Assembly (NCBI RefSeq): GCF_045865695.1
Contig: NZ_BAACAP010000212.1
Coordinates: forward strand, 1-64,000
Direction: 5' to 3'
Length of the DNA: 64,000 nucleotides
From: Scytonema sp045865695
GTDB taxonomy: Bacteria > Cyanobacteriota > Cyanobacteriia > Cyanobacteriales > Nostocaceae
Part shown: piece after piece, positions 27,383 to 36,574 of the stretch
How positions within the stretch are numbered: position 1 is the first letter of the stretch
How the letters are laid out: each line of letters opens with the position of its first letter
Program-made: the position numbers and the translations under genes
Notes under the pieces: generated by a model
The model's input: only the letters and a program-made list of their open reading frames with translations
Told to the model about the DNA's origin: nothing
Databases searched by the model: none

Positions 27383-28648
27383 ATGAACAACCAACCTCTC
27401 CGTATAGCGATTTTTACAAGTTTATATGCACCATACTTAACAGGAGTATCTATTGCAGTACACCAAAGAGTGCGTTGGTTATTACAGCAAGGACATAAAG
27501 TTTTTCTCATCCACCCTCAAATTAACGACAAGTATCCCAAATATATTGGCAATCGCCCTATGCCGGGATTAGATGAGTTAGAACCTTTTCCCAATTTTTC
27601 GTCTTATGCATTTCCAACACAACCATTGATATTTTACAAATCACTTCCCCAACCATTGCACTATCGTCATTGGAGCGACACAAAATTATTAGAAGAGTTT
27701 CAGCCAGATATTATAGTGGTTGAAGAAGCCCCACAATTGAGAGGTTTCTACTCACTTTATATACAAGGTTACGGTCGCCCCGTTGGATCTGAATATGCAA
27801 AACGAACAGGTACGCCCTTAGTATCTCTTTTTCATACTGATATTATTGCTTATATACGGTATTATTTAGGCGATCGCGGATTCAATTTGATTCGTCCTAT
27901 TCTACCTTTCTTAGTCAAGCAGTTTAGTGAAGTGTACGACCTCAATTTATTTCCTTCTCGCGAACAGCTTGCAAAGTATCAAAGTTTCAAATCTCAACGA
28001 AGTGAATACCTTTCCTTTCAAGGAATTGATTGCCAAAAATTTCACCCAACAAACATTTGTTACGACCCTATTCCCGAAGACCGCCGACCAATTATCCTTT
28101 TTGTAGGACGCATCACTACAGAAAAAAACGTTTTCCAACTTCTAGAAGCATATCCGCTCATCGCTGCTAAAATTCCAGATGTTCATTTAATTGTTGTAGG
28201 TAGAGGACCCCAAGAAGAAGAATTTCGCACCTCAGCCGAAAAATTTAAATCTGGTGTCACCGTGTGGGGAGAATCCCACGGTCAGGAACTTTTAGGGTTA
28301 TACGCCCGTGCAGATGTATACGTCAATCCCTCAATTACCGAAAACTTTTGTACTGCAAACAACGAAGCACTCGCTTCTGGAACTCCCGTTGTAGCGGCTA
28401 TGGCCACCTCCGCATCCGAGCAAATCATACCCGGTCATAATGGGTTGTTAGCTGAAGCAAACAACCCAACGGATCTAGCACATCAGGTCATTACAATTCT
28501 TGAAAATCCTACTCTCAAAGAACAAATGTCACAAAATGCTCGCCTCTCCATACTAGAGTTCGACTGGTCGGTATGTATGGAAAGATTCGAGAAAAAACTT
28601 TATGAAGTAGTTAGTGGTGTAGGACAGGCATCTCGCCTGTCATTGTGA
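27383..28648 (+). CDS. hglT: HglT-type GT4 glycosyltransferase
   Basis: 421 residues, GT-B fold. The N-terminal domain begins LRIAIFTSLYAPYLTGVSIAVHQR; the C-terminal domain has ILFVGRITTEKN and the EX7E motif ENFCTANNEALASGTP. This is the GT4 (SqdX/MshA-like) pattern. HglT (all5341) of Anabaena glycosylates the heterocyst glycolipid aglycone, and there too a TPR gene and cpcT (all5339) lie close by, so gene order supports the name. The last residues (GVGQASRLSL) and the stop are encoded by a GTGTAGGACAGG repeat whose second copy follows, so the C-terminus has been altered by repeat insertion. Confidence 0.85.
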   Translation: MNNQPLRIAIFTSLYAPYLTGVSIAVHQRVRWLLQQGHKVFLIHPQINDKYPKYIGNRPMPGLDELEPFPNFSSYAFPTQPLIFYKSLPQPLHYRHWSDTKLLEEFQPDIIVVEEAPQLRGFYSLYIQGYGRPVGSEYAKRTGTPLVSLFHTDIIAYIRYYLGDRGFNLIRPILPFLVKQFSEVYDLNLFPSREQLAKYQSFKSQRSEYLSFQGIDCQKFHPTNICYDPIPEDRRPIILFVGRITTEKNVFQLLEAYPLIAAKIPDVHLIVVGRGPQEEEFRTSAEKFKSGVTVWGESHGQELLGLYARADVYVNPSITENFCTANNEALASGTPVVAAMATSASEQIIPGHNGLLAEANNPTDLAHQVITILENPTLKEQMSQNARLSILEFDWSVCMERFEKKLYEVVSGVGQASRLSL

Positions 28649-28698
28649 TTGGTTAGTAATTAGTGGTGTAGGACAGGTGTCTCGCCTGTCATTGTGAG
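28615..28698. repeat. two GTGTAGGACAGG hairpin repeats at hglT end
   Basis: GTGGTGTAGGACAGGCATCT and a near-identical copy 47 bases on (GACAGGTGTCT) each contain the hairpin GACAGG...CCTGTC. The first copy encodes the hglT C-terminus. Confidence 0.75.
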
Positions 28699-28749
28699 TG
28701 GTTAGTAGTTATTAGTAACAACTAACAACTATCAACCAACAACTAACCC

Positions 28750-29982
28750 TTACTTAACACTTTGCCCAGAGACTTTTTGAATCTGCTGGGTAAAGTACTC
28801 TTCATTATACTGAAGTTGTTGAGCAATTTCTAACCCCTTCTTAAAGGCTTGGAGTGCTTGTGGGTAATCTTTACGTTGGATGTAAATTTGCCCGATTTCG
28901 TCGTAAGCTGTCATCAAACCATAAGAATTAGAAGATAATTGTTCGGCTTGCAGCAAAATTTGGCTTGCTTGTAAAGCTTCTTCTACTTGTCCTTGAGAAC
29001 GATAAAGCGCAATTAATTTCCGCAAAATTTCTCCTGCACGAACATACTGCTGCAAATCCCATGCAGTCATATAAGCCGCTTGATAGTTTCTGAATGCTTG
29101 TTGGAGTAAACTGGGGTTTTCTTTTGCTAAAGCTTCGTAATCTGTAGCAATTTCCTGCTTCAAATCTGGTATCTGAGTAAAATTCTTTTCATTTTGATAA
29201 ATTTTCGCTAGTTGATTGCGTGCTTTTAGCGAGTTTTCTGGTTGTTTTGCTTGCTCGTAGATATATGCTAGCTGTTGCAAATATAATAACTCGTTTGCGC
29301 GATCGCCTTGACTAGTAGCCATAGCGAGTAATTTCTCATAGATTGCGGCGGCTGATGGATAATCAAACCAGCCCAAATGAATCGATCCAATTGTTTTTAA
29401 GGTATTAACTTCTGCAACTGCATCTCCCTGCTGTCGGACTGATGCTAAAATTTGGTCGTAAACTACCAATGCTAATTTTGAAGAGCGGACTTGTTGGTAG
29501 GCTTGACCTAAAGCTTGTAAAAATTCTAAATCTGCCGTTTTTTGAGTTTGTGACTGCTTTTGAACAGTTTGCAAGCGCTGTGTAATATACTGAACTTCTT
29601 GGCGGTCATTTGCATTCCATGCGATCGCACCTACTCGTGATAGTGCTTGCACCTCAGCCAATTGTCCTAAAAAGCGACGCAAGCGCAATTCACGATTCCA
29701 GATTTCAAAAGCTGATATCTTGTCTCCTGCTGCTAGTTTAGCTGCTGCTTGTTGGTTCAATTCCTCAAGAGCAACTTCCAACGTTTGTCGTTCTTCGGAA
29801 GTTAAGGGTCGAGTATCTTTTGGCGAACGCGGATTCAATGGATCTGGTACAGTAATTTCCAAGGGATTAGGAGGGAATTTATCTGGCGGTTGAGGTTTTT
29901 TAGTAGCCGCAAATGTTAGCGAGCTAGAGAGAAGTAACAATGTAGTATTTGTAATAATTGTAACACATAATCGCGGAAACAT
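28750..29982 (-). CDS. exported TPR-repeat protein
   Basis: 410 residues from the ATG at 29982, which starts a signal peptide (MFPRLCVTIITNTTLLLLSSSLTFAA); an in-frame ATG at 30045 would add 21 residues that hide it. After a Pro-rich segment (PDKFPPNPLEITVPDPLNP) come at least six TPR-like helical repeats, e.g. ASQILLQAEQLSSNSYG and AYDEIGQIYIQRKDYPQALQAF. TPR arrays mediate protein contacts; the partner is unknown. It lies convergent to hglT and divergent from cpcT, an arrangement I recall from the Anabaena all5339-5341 region. Confidence 0.8.
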   Translation of the reverse strand: MFPRLCVTIITNTTLLLLSSSLTFAATKKPQPPDKFPPNPLEITVPDPLNPRSPKDTRPLTSEERQTLEVALEELNQQAAAKLAAGDKISAFEIWNRELRLRRFLGQLAEVQALSRVGAIAWNANDRQEVQYITQRLQTVQKQSQTQKTADLEFLQALGQAYQQVRSSKLALVVYDQILASVRQQGDAVAEVNTLKTIGSIHLGWFDYPSAAAIYEKLLAMATSQGDRANELLYLQQLAYIYEQAKQPENSLKARNQLAKIYQNEKNFTQIPDLKQEIATDYEALAKENPSLLQQAFRNYQAAYMTAWDLQQYVRAGEILRKLIALYRSQGQVEEALQASQILLQAEQLSSNSYGLMTAYDEIGQIYIQRKDYPQALQAFKKGLEIAQQLQYNEEYFTQQIQKVSGQSVK

Positions 29983-30187
29983 GACTGTTTTACCTTTGAG
30001 TAGGGGATGGGTGGATTCTAGATTTTGGATTTGGTCACTGGTCACTGGTCAGGTGGTCATTTGACTATCTGACGATAAACAGCAAAAAATTATCCTGAAA
30101 AACGAGTAACTCTAAGTTTTACAATATTTTTATAGGATTTCGGCTTTCCTAATCCAAAATCCCAAATCCAAAATCCAAGATCGCATA

Positions 30188-30778
30188 ATGACAAATTCTA
30201 CAGATATTGCCACTTTAGCCCGTTTGATGGCAGCTGACTTCAGCAACCAAGAACAAGCTTTTGAAAACCCTCCCTTTTTCGCTCATATTCGCGTGTGTAT
30301 GCGCCCTCTCCCTTTATCCTTACTATCAGGAGTTAGTTTTTTTGTCGAGCAAGCCTACGATTATCTCCTCAACGATCCTTACCGCCTGCGGGTGTTAAAG
30401 TTGATTCAAGCGGGAGACCACATTGAAATCGAGAACTACAGTGTTAAAGAAGAACAAAAATTCTATGGAGCATCCCGCAATCTCGAACGCCTTAAAACCT
30501 TAACAGCAGATGATTTAGAAAAACTGCCCGGATGCAATATGATTGTAGAATGGACAGGTAAAGGTTTTCAAGGCAAAGTAGAACCGGGAAAAAGCTGCTT
30601 TGTTTATCGTAAAGGACAAAAAACTTACCTTGATAGTGATTTTGAAATAGACGAACATCAATTCATCAGTCGCGATCGCGGACGCGATCCAGAAACTGAC
30701 GAGCACGTTTGGGGGTCTGTCGCTGGACCATTTTATTTTGTTCGCTGGGCTAGTTTTGCAGACGAAGTCAAGCTATAG
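30188..30778 (+). CDS. cpcT: phycobiliprotein lyase CpcT
   Basis: 196 residues, full length for the CpcT/CpeT family. Distinctive stretches are FFAHIRVCMRPLP, GVSFFVEQAYDYLLNDPYRLRVLKL, FYGASR, LPGCNMIVEW, TYLDSDFEI and DEHVWGSVAGPFYFVRWASFADEV. CpcT attaches phycocyanobilin to Cys153 (Cys-155 in some numberings) of the phycocyanin beta subunit in phycobilisomes; the sequence is very close to what I recall of Anabaena All5339. The start ATG follows repeats of the CCAAAATCCC type. It is not obviously in an operon. Confidence 0.92.
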   Translation: MTNSTDIATLARLMAADFSNQEQAFENPPFFAHIRVCMRPLPLSLLSGVSFFVEQAYDYLLNDPYRLRVLKLIQAGDHIEIENYSVKEEQKFYGASRNLERLKTLTADDLEKLPGCNMIVEWTGKGFQGKVEPGKSCFVYRKGQKTYLDSDFEIDEHQFISRDRGRDPETDEHVWGSVAGPFYFVRWASFADEVKL

Positions 30779-31092
30779 AAATGATGAATGATGAATGATG
30801 AAACGTTTGACTTCATTCATCATTCAATTTGCCTCGCTCTACTCTATTCGCGGTAAAAAATAAATATCCTAGTACTTGAGCGACTAGCTGCTGACAAGAG
30901 TGTTGATGCGATTGTGCAGGGATTTCGTGGGTGCGTTTCTCAAGACGCTATTGCCGAAGCCGGACAAAGCGAAACGAATGGGTAAGGTACTTCGAGTTGC
31001 TGATACCAGAATTGCTTATTATTCTATCGTTCACCGAGAAATACTAGAGGTAATGATATAGACTTAACTTTTCATAATTCATAATTTATAAT
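30779..31092. other. 314-base gap, possible decayed coding sequence
   Basis: A frame near 30880-30975 and one near 30975-31060 read like protein fragments (AVADTRIAYYSIVHREILEV) separated by stops, but the family is not recognisable. ATGATGAATG repeats occur at 30781-30800. Confidence 0.3.
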
Positions 31093-31929
31093 TCAATATC
31101 CTGTTGCTGCTAAGTCCAGTGTGTAGGAAAAAGGAACTCTTTCAACCGAGGACTCCCAAGTTCCATTGGGATAAAGATTCAGCAAACGAAATCCTGGTGA
31201 TTTTTGGTCAAGAGAAAAGTTGGAGCTCAGGGGCGCAAACTGTATGCAGGTTGATGGGGTACCAAGATAATCCACAGAGTGACGCTGACGGTGGAATTCC
31301 TGATGTATGTGACCAAATAAAACTAGTTTGACTTGTGGATAGCGATCGATTATCGTAAATAAATCTTGTGAATTTTGAAGGGTGCTGCTGTCAAGCCACT
31401 TCGAGTCTATCTTAAAAGGTGGATGATGTAAGGCTAATAGTGTGGGCTTATTACCTCCCATTGATAACTGAAAATCTAACCAATGCAAAGTTTTTGCCGA
31501 AAGATGACCGTGTACGCATCCCGGTAATGTTGAGTCAAGTAATATAAAATGCCAGCCCCCACGTTCAAAAGACTTCCGGCGAGAAACTAGTCTCAAATTG
31601 AGAACTTGTTCCATTGCGATCGCGCGATCGTGATTTCCAGGCAACCAGTAAGTGGGTATTTTCAGTGGGCGCAGCAGATTTTGCACCATGTCATATGATT
31701 CCAGGCTGCCATCACCCGATACATCTCCTGTCAGCAATAATAAATCTAGCTCGGAACGCAATTTTTTCAACTGCTCAACTGTCGCTTGAAAAGACATATT
31801 TGTTGGCACACCAAGCAATTGTGCGTTCTCATCCGCAAACAAGTGCATATCTGACACTTGTGCGATTGACAAAGGAAAAACTTGATTCATCTCTACTAGC
31901 GATATCAATTTAAGCGTTTTAATATTCAA
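31093..31929 (-). CDS. CpdA-like metallophosphoesterase
   Basis: 278 residues, or 265 from an in-frame ATG at 31890. The dimetal motifs are in order: DMH (near 28), GDVSGDG, GNHD, HHPP and GHIH. This is the class III cyclic-nucleotide phosphodiesterase (CpdA/Icc) pattern, so hydrolysis of cAMP or a related phosphodiester is likely; substrate cannot be told from sequence. It stands alone on the minus strand, tail to tail with cpcT. Confidence 0.85.
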   Translation of the reverse strand: MNIKTLKLISLVEMNQVFPLSIAQVSDMHLFADENAQLLGVPTNMSFQATVEQLKKLRSELDLLLLTGDVSGDGSLESYDMVQNLLRPLKIPTYWLPGNHDRAIAMEQVLNLRLVSRRKSFERGGWHFILLDSTLPGCVHGHLSAKTLHWLDFQLSMGGNKPTLLALHHPPFKIDSKWLDSSTLQNSQDLFTIIDRYPQVKLVLFGHIHQEFHRQRHSVDYLGTPSTCIQFAPLSSNFSLDQKSPGFRLLNLYPNGTWESSVERVPFSYTLDLAATGY

Positions 31930-32221
31930 ATCTCTACGAAGATAACAAATTGTAACTAAAGTTGCACTTCATAGAGATATTATACATATGTACTATATAC
32001 TCCAAAGAGCAATCCGTTAACTATTTTATAAGTTTTTTGCCACTGATGTCGTCTTTTTTTATCCGTAAATTCCACAGGAAGTGTATATTTATTAAACTAT
32101 ATTTTATTACAAAGCTTTCTAAAGCTCTACAGTACTACAGTACTTAAAAATTCCTATAAATCATTTATAATTTTTGTATGCAAGAGGTAAAAGCCAGAAA
32201 CAAAGTTTCTTCAGTAACATT

Positions 32222-32397
32222 ATGAGTGGCTTGCAAGCAAAGATAGAAACTAATACTTGGGTAGCAGCAACTTGGGATGAATATATCCAAATTCTGGAAA
32301 ACTCCGCTCATGAAAAAGCAAAAAGCTACAATTAGAAATTTCTCTCCTCAATGAAGCTTTTCGACGCACTCGTCAAACTAACAGAGCCAAGTTTTAG
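32222..32397 (+). pseudogene. remnant of Uma2-family gene
   Basis: The first 37 codons (32222-32335) read KIETNTWVAATWDEYIQILE..HEKAKSYN, the typical N-terminus of cyanobacterial Uma2 (DUF820) proteins. A shifted frame then gives LEISLLNEAFRRTRQTNRAKF and a stop at 32397, the typical C-terminus. The central nuclease fold is deleted. Confidence 0.65.
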
Positions 32398-32596
32398 CTT
32401 GGTTATTAACACAATTCCAGTTGTAAAGCTCTCATAATAAATAATTCGTAACTCATTAAACTACGAATTACGAATTATTTATTATACTAATTTGAACAAA
32501 GAACGCAACAGATAGTCGATGGTCATTAAGTCTATAGAGGACTTTACTCAATCCAAAATCTAAAATCCACGCATCCAAAATGGTATTACGAATTTT

Positions 32597-33013
32597 CTAT
32601 GGTTTTTGAGTTGCGATCGCTAATTTTGCTCCTTCGATTTGCCGGACTTTATCCATCACGCCTACAACTTGACCGTGATTGACTCCTTCATCCGCATTAA
32701 TCACAACCATAACCTGCTGTTGTGGCTGGACTTGTTGGCGTACCTCATTTTCCAACTGTTCCAAAACAATCGGCTTTTTATTGAAAAATATCTGTCCCGT
32801 TTTATTGATTGTCACTGTCACTTGTGCGGGACGATCTGTTTGTCCGGATGCTGCTTTAGGTAGATTTACAGGTAAACCCTCCGATCTGGTTAAAAACAGT
32901 GTTGACATAATAAAGAAAGTCAGAATCGCAAATATAACATCTATCATAGGAACGATATTAATTTGCGACGGGATATCAGGTTCATCTTGCAGACGCATAA
33001 GTCTTCCCTCCAC
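32597..33013 (-). CDS. exbD: ExbD/TolR family protein
   Basis: 138 residues (133 from the alternative ATG at 32998). One N-terminal membrane span contains the essential Asp (INIVPMIDVIFAILTFFIM), followed by a periplasmic domain with PVNLPKA and VVINADEGVNHGQVVGVMD. ExbD and ExbB form the proton-driven motor that energises TonB. It overlaps the end of exbB, implying translational coupling, and a tonB-like gene is divergent from the pair. Confidence 0.92.
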   Translation of the reverse strand: MEGRLMRLQDEPDIPSQINIVPMIDVIFAILTFFIMSTLFLTRSEGLPVNLPKAASGQTDRPAQVTVTINKTGQIFFNKKPIVLEQLENEVRQQVQPQQQVMVVINADEGVNHGQVVGVMDKVRQIEGAKLAIATQKP

Positions 33014-33635
33014 GTTCGTAACGATGGCGATAAAGTAGTTCTAATTCTCCACCGTACTCCTGAATTCGTGCAATTTCTCTTTGGTAAAGACCTCGGAAAG
33101 TATTGGCAAACAGAAGCGTGAAAATAGCAACAACCAAGCCTGATGCAGTAGAAATCAACGCTTCACTAATACCAGCCGTTACACCTGCAGTTTTTGAACC
33201 TCCCACATCACCAATGTTGAGAGAAGCAAAAGAAACAATAAGTCCCAACACAGTTCCCAAAAGCCCCAAAAGAGGAGCCAGAGAGATGATAGTATCAAAG
33301 AGATTCTGAAAGCGCTTAAGTAAAGGAATTTCAGCTTGTGCTTCACTTTCTAGAGCCAAACGAAATTCCTCAGGAGTTGGTTCCTCCAATTCCAAGGCAG
33401 TTAGAAAAATGCGTGACATTGGTAAATCTGCATTTTTCCGCAGTTTATCGATTGCACCAACGACATTATCAAGACGGTAAAGGTTCAGAACTTCCCTTAC
33501 CACGCGGTTTTGACGGGTATTGACCTTTACCCAAAATCGTACCCGCTCGATAATTAAAGCCACTCCTAACACAGAAAACGCTAGCAGGGGCCACATCACC
33601 ACACCACCAGCCGCAAACAGATTTTGAATTCCCAT
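32982..33635 (-). CDS. exbB: ExbB/MotA/TolQ proton channel protein
   Basis: 217 residues. Three membrane spans: MWPLLAFSVLGVALIIERV near the start and two in the conserved C-terminal half (LFDTIISLAPLLGLLGTVLGLIVSF; GISEALISTASGLVVAIFTLLFANTF) typical of the ExbB/TolQ family. It forms the pentameric channel around ExbD. First gene of a two-gene operon; its 280-base upstream region is shared with tonB. Confidence 0.92.
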   Translation of the reverse strand: MGIQNLFAAGGVVMWPLLAFSVLGVALIIERVRFWVKVNTRQNRVVREVLNLYRLDNVVGAIDKLRKNADLPMSRIFLTALELEEPTPEEFRLALESEAQAEIPLLKRFQNLFDTIISLAPLLGLLGTVLGLIVSFASLNIGDVGGSKTAGVTAGISEALISTASGLVVAIFTLLFANTFRGLYQREIARIQEYGGELELLYRHRYERGGKTYASAR

Positions 33636-33915
33636 GTGCTATCTCTCAAGCCTCTAGATTTTGTTAGACTATCAGATTAGAGGAAAAAGCTGATAGAAGT
33701 TCTCAATATAAATTAAAAGAAACGAGAATTTATGTCAAACGACAATTGGTCATATAGTATGGGATTCATAATTTTTTATCGAGGATTTTGGTTAAAAGCC
33801 TTATAAGGACTTGATTATAGACACATTTTGCTTTATTTAACGTAACTCATTATCTTTATTTCTTGATTGACTTTTGTTTCTAAATAACTTAATCTTCTAG
33901 AGTTACTGATAACGG

Positions 33916-35490
33916 GTGGCAATAACTATGAGCTTTTCTGGTACGGCTCTAGAGCACAGGGAAAGAGAATTAAAGGCTCTTAGGACTTTTCTAACTTTTA
34001 GTCTAGTTGGATCGTTAGGGCTGCACATCAGTGTGTTAGCTTCTGGTGTAATCAATTTGTTGGCAAGAGTACCTGAAATCAAAGAAGAACCTATAGAGGT
34101 TGTAGTTGTTGAGAAAGCACTAGCTATAGAAAAAACCAAGCCTGTCCCAGAGCCGATAAAACCAGTAAATCCTCGTGTAGAACAGTTACCAAAAGTTCCA
34201 CAACCACCAAAGCAAGAAGTTGTTAAGACAATCAAAACTCCAATAGTTGAACCAATTAAACCTGTAGAACCCAAACCAGTGGTTGAACCAATCAAACCTG
34301 TAGAACCCAAACCACTGCGGCAAAAAGAAACTGCGCTCGTACCACGAAAGCTACAACTAAAGCCTCAAAAGATTACACGAACTGTCACCACACCAGTGGA
34401 AAAGCCAATTCCAAAGCCGCAACCAAAAGTTATCGAACCAACAAATACACAAAACCAACCTAACCTTGCTCCAACTCAGCAACCTGATGACGATTTGACA
34501 CAAAAATTGCGGGAGTTGAGGAATGTGAAACCAACACAAGGTGGCGGTGGCGGGGGCGGCGGTGGCGGTGGTCTCCCTATTGCCACAGGTTCGGGAAGCG
34601 GTGTGGTAGCTACTGGTAGTGGTGGTGGTACTGGTACTGGTAGAGGTACAGGAACGGGCAGTGGCATTGGTTCGGGGACGGGCAGTGGCATTGGTTCGGG
34701 AACTGGTAGTGGCATTGGTTCGGGAACTGGTAGTGGTATTGGTTCGGGAACTGGCAGTGGTATTGGTTCGGGGACGGGCAGTGGTATTGGTTCGGGGACG
34801 GGCAGTAAAACACAAGTAGCGACAGCCCCAAGAAGACCAAGACCAGCAGTTACAAAATTTGATTTTGTAGATTGTTTAAAATGCGAGCTGAAATATCCAG
34901 AAAGAGCAGAACGTCAAGGTATACAAGGTAAACCAGGTATCACTTTTGATGTCGATAACAATGGCAATGTCATCAATATCAACCTCACCCGTCCTAGCGG
35001 ACACAAAGAACTTGATGAAGCATTGGTAAGTCAAGCCAGAAAATTTAAATTAAATTCTGCTGCGGCTGGAAAACAAAACGTACAGTTGGTAGCTAATTTT
35101 ACAAAGTCAGGAACGCGGGAAAATCGAGAAGCCTTACAGCGTCAAAGAGACAGAACAGAACGCAGACGGCAACAACAAGCGGAAGCCGAGAAGAAACGCG
35201 AAGCCGGAGCTACAGCAGCAAATGAGGCTGAGGTAACTCCCGGACGCAGGCGGCAAAGAACGATACCAGATTCTCCCGCCGCCCCAACAACTCCTGTTTT
35301 ACCCTCTCAAAAGCCTGAAAATACGGTAACACCAACAACTCCTGTTTTACCCTCTCAACAACCTGAAAGTACACCTCAGCCTCTAGAACAATCTCCTGCT
35401 AGCCCAAGCCCAAGCAGTTTGGAGCAAACAACACCTGGTAATGAGAACGATCTACGCGATAGTTTGCGTCGTTCTCAAGAGCAACCTTAG
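33916..35490 (+). CDS. tonB: TonB-family protein with glycine repeats and C-terminal extension
   Basis: 524 residues from GTG 33916, or 520 from ATG 33928. An N-terminal span (SLVGSLGLHISVLASGVINLL) is followed by a Pro/Lys/Glu spacer with EPIKPVEPKP repeats, a poly-Gly run, a GSGTGSGI octapeptide repeated about six times (DNA 34661-34806), then a TonB C-terminal domain at about 315-395 (LKYPERAERQGIQGKPGITF, LDEALVSQARKFKL). About 125 further residues follow: a charged helix (ENREALQRQRDRTERRRQQQ) and a Ser/Pro/Thr-rich tail. In classical TonB the folded domain is at or near the end. It lies divergent from exbB-exbD, so the three should work together in outer-membrane receptor uptake. Confidence 0.85.
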   Translation: MAITMSFSGTALEHRERELKALRTFLTFSLVGSLGLHISVLASGVINLLARVPEIKEEPIEVVVVEKALAIEKTKPVPEPIKPVNPRVEQLPKVPQPPKQEVVKTIKTPIVEPIKPVEPKPVVEPIKPVEPKPLRQKETALVPRKLQLKPQKITRTVTTPVEKPIPKPQPKVIEPTNTQNQPNLAPTQQPDDDLTQKLRELRNVKPTQGGGGGGGGGGGLPIATGSGSGVVATGSGGGTGTGRGTGTGSGIGSGTGSGIGSGTGSGIGSGTGSGIGSGTGSGIGSGTGSGIGSGTGSKTQVATAPRRPRPAVTKFDFVDCLKCELKYPERAERQGIQGKPGITFDVDNNGNVININLTRPSGHKELDEALVSQARKFKLNSAAAGKQNVQLVANFTKSGTRENREALQRQRDRTERRRQQQAEAEKKREAGATAANEAEVTPGRRRQRTIPDSPAAPTTPVLPSQKPENTVTPTTPVLPSQQPESTPQPLEQSPASPSPSSLEQTTPGNENDLRDSLRRSQEQP

Positions 35491-35702
35491 AGATTCCCAA
35501 AAAATCAATTATCCATCTTGTGGAATTTATCCATCTTGTGGAACGGGCGTCCTCGCCCGTTTTGTCTTAGTAGCGGGCGGGGACGTTTCTCGAACTTTAC
35601 GAGACTGTCTGCATTCACAAGCCTTGGCATCAGATCGTAGAGATTAATACCATAAATCTTAGATTTGGTCAACAAATCTATTGTGCTATGGTGGAGGAAT
35701 AG
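35491..35702. repeat. CTTGTGGAA / GGGCGTCCTCGCCCG repeats
   Basis: CCATCTTGTGGAA occurs twice, then a GGGCG-TCCTC-CGCCC hairpin (about 35545-35560). It is the same family as 25846-25870, 37011-37201 and 63066-63140. No gene is seen in this gap. Confidence 0.6.
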
Positions 35703-35938
35703 GTGTCAGCGAAGGATAGGTTTCACAATTTAGTTAAGGCGGCGCTCATTCAGGATGGACTATTACTCATGAGTTATTTCCAATAGATTATGGGGACGTG
35801 CAGATGCAGATCGATCTGGGCGCTGAACTCCGGTTTATACAAGAAGTGACTCAAGAACATCGGCTTAATCTATTAATTTATAATGTAGAGCAGGAGGCGA
35901 TCGCACAATGGATAAAATTGAGCAGTACCGCCAAATAA
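35703..35938 (+). pseudogene. xisH: xisH remnant, frameshifted and internally deleted
   Basis: GTG 35703 opens SAKDRFHNLVKAALIQDG, the XisH N-terminus; after about 18 codons a one-base loss shifts the frame, and the next frame continues TITHELFPIDYGDVQMQIDLGAE. The middle of the gene is missing and the sequence resumes LRFIQEVTQEHRLNLLIYNVEQEAIAQWI, the XisH C-terminus, ending at 35938. The overlap with the xisI start is preserved. Intact XisH is about 138 residues. Confidence 0.75.
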
Positions 35939-36243
35939 TCAAGCAGGTACTGACAGAACACAGTCAAATTCAACTAGTTTATGGTGATGTAGAAGTCTAT
36001 ACTGTGTTTGATAGTGAAGGCGATCGCTATCAGGTAGTACGTTCTGGTTGGAATAAAAGCCGTCGCGTGTATGGTTCCCTCATTCACATTGACTTAAAGG
36101 GAGATAAGATTTGGATTCAGTACGACGGTACAGAAGTAGGCGTAGCGAATGAATTGGTGGAACAAGGAATACCCAAACAGGACATTGTCTTAGCATATCA
36201 TGCCCCATTTATGCGACAGTACGGTGAATTCGCAGTGGGGTAA
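35908..36243 (+). CDS. xisI: XisI family protein
   Basis: 111 residues, full length. MDKIEQYRQIIKQVLTEH..., DRYQVVRSGWNKSRRVYG, HIDLKGDKIWIQYDGTE and VLAYHAPFMRQYGEFAVG are the family's hallmarks. XisI was named as a control factor for excision of the fdxN element in Anabaena heterocysts, but the family is widespread, usually in pairs with XisH, and most copies are not next to excision elements. Its partner here is broken, so it either works alone or is on the way to loss. Confidence 0.9.
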   Translation: MDKIEQYRQIIKQVLTEHSQIQLVYGDVEVYTVFDSEGDRYQVVRSGWNKSRRVYGSLIHIDLKGDKIWIQYDGTEVGVANELVEQGIPKQDIVLAYHAPFMRQYGEFAVG

Positions 36244-36304
36244 TAATGACCTCATGCTAAGCAGTTATCTAGCGCTCAGCGCTATCAAAAACTTCGAGCC
36301 AAAG

Positions 36305-36574
36305 TTACTCGTAATGTGTCCACATCCGAATAACTTTCACTGTTTGTTCTTCTTCAATGACTTGGTACACCAGTCGGTGTTGAATATTAATTCTGCGCGA
36401 GTAGTAGCCTTGTAAATCACCAATTAGTTTTTCGTAAGGGGGAGGAGTTTGAAATGGGTTGTTTTTAAGCACGCACAGAAGAGTAAAAGCTTTTTCTTTT
36501 AACCCAACCGAGGCAAGTTCAAGCGCGTCTTTTTCTGCCTGTTTTGTAAGTACAATCTGCCAAGTACTCACCAA
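36305..36574 (-). CDS. Txe/YoeB-type toxin
   Basis: 89 residues. The RelE-fold YoeB pattern is complete: WQIVLTKQAEKD, NPFQTPPPYEKLIGDLQGYYSRRINIQHRLVYQV, and VIRMWTHYE at the end with the catalytic His/Tyr. It would cleave mRNA on ribosomes. Its start overlaps the antitoxin gene by seven bases, the usual coupled arrangement. Confidence 0.9.
   Translation of the reverse strand: MVSTWQIVLTKQAEKDALELASVGLKEKAFTLLCVLKNNPFQTPPPYEKLIGDLQGYYSRRINIQHRLVYQVIEEEQTVKVIRMWTHYE

Noticed and set aside
34357..34840. Long frames on the minus strand and other frames over the tonB glycine repeats
   Set aside because: They are low-complexity shadows of the GC-rich octapeptide repeat.
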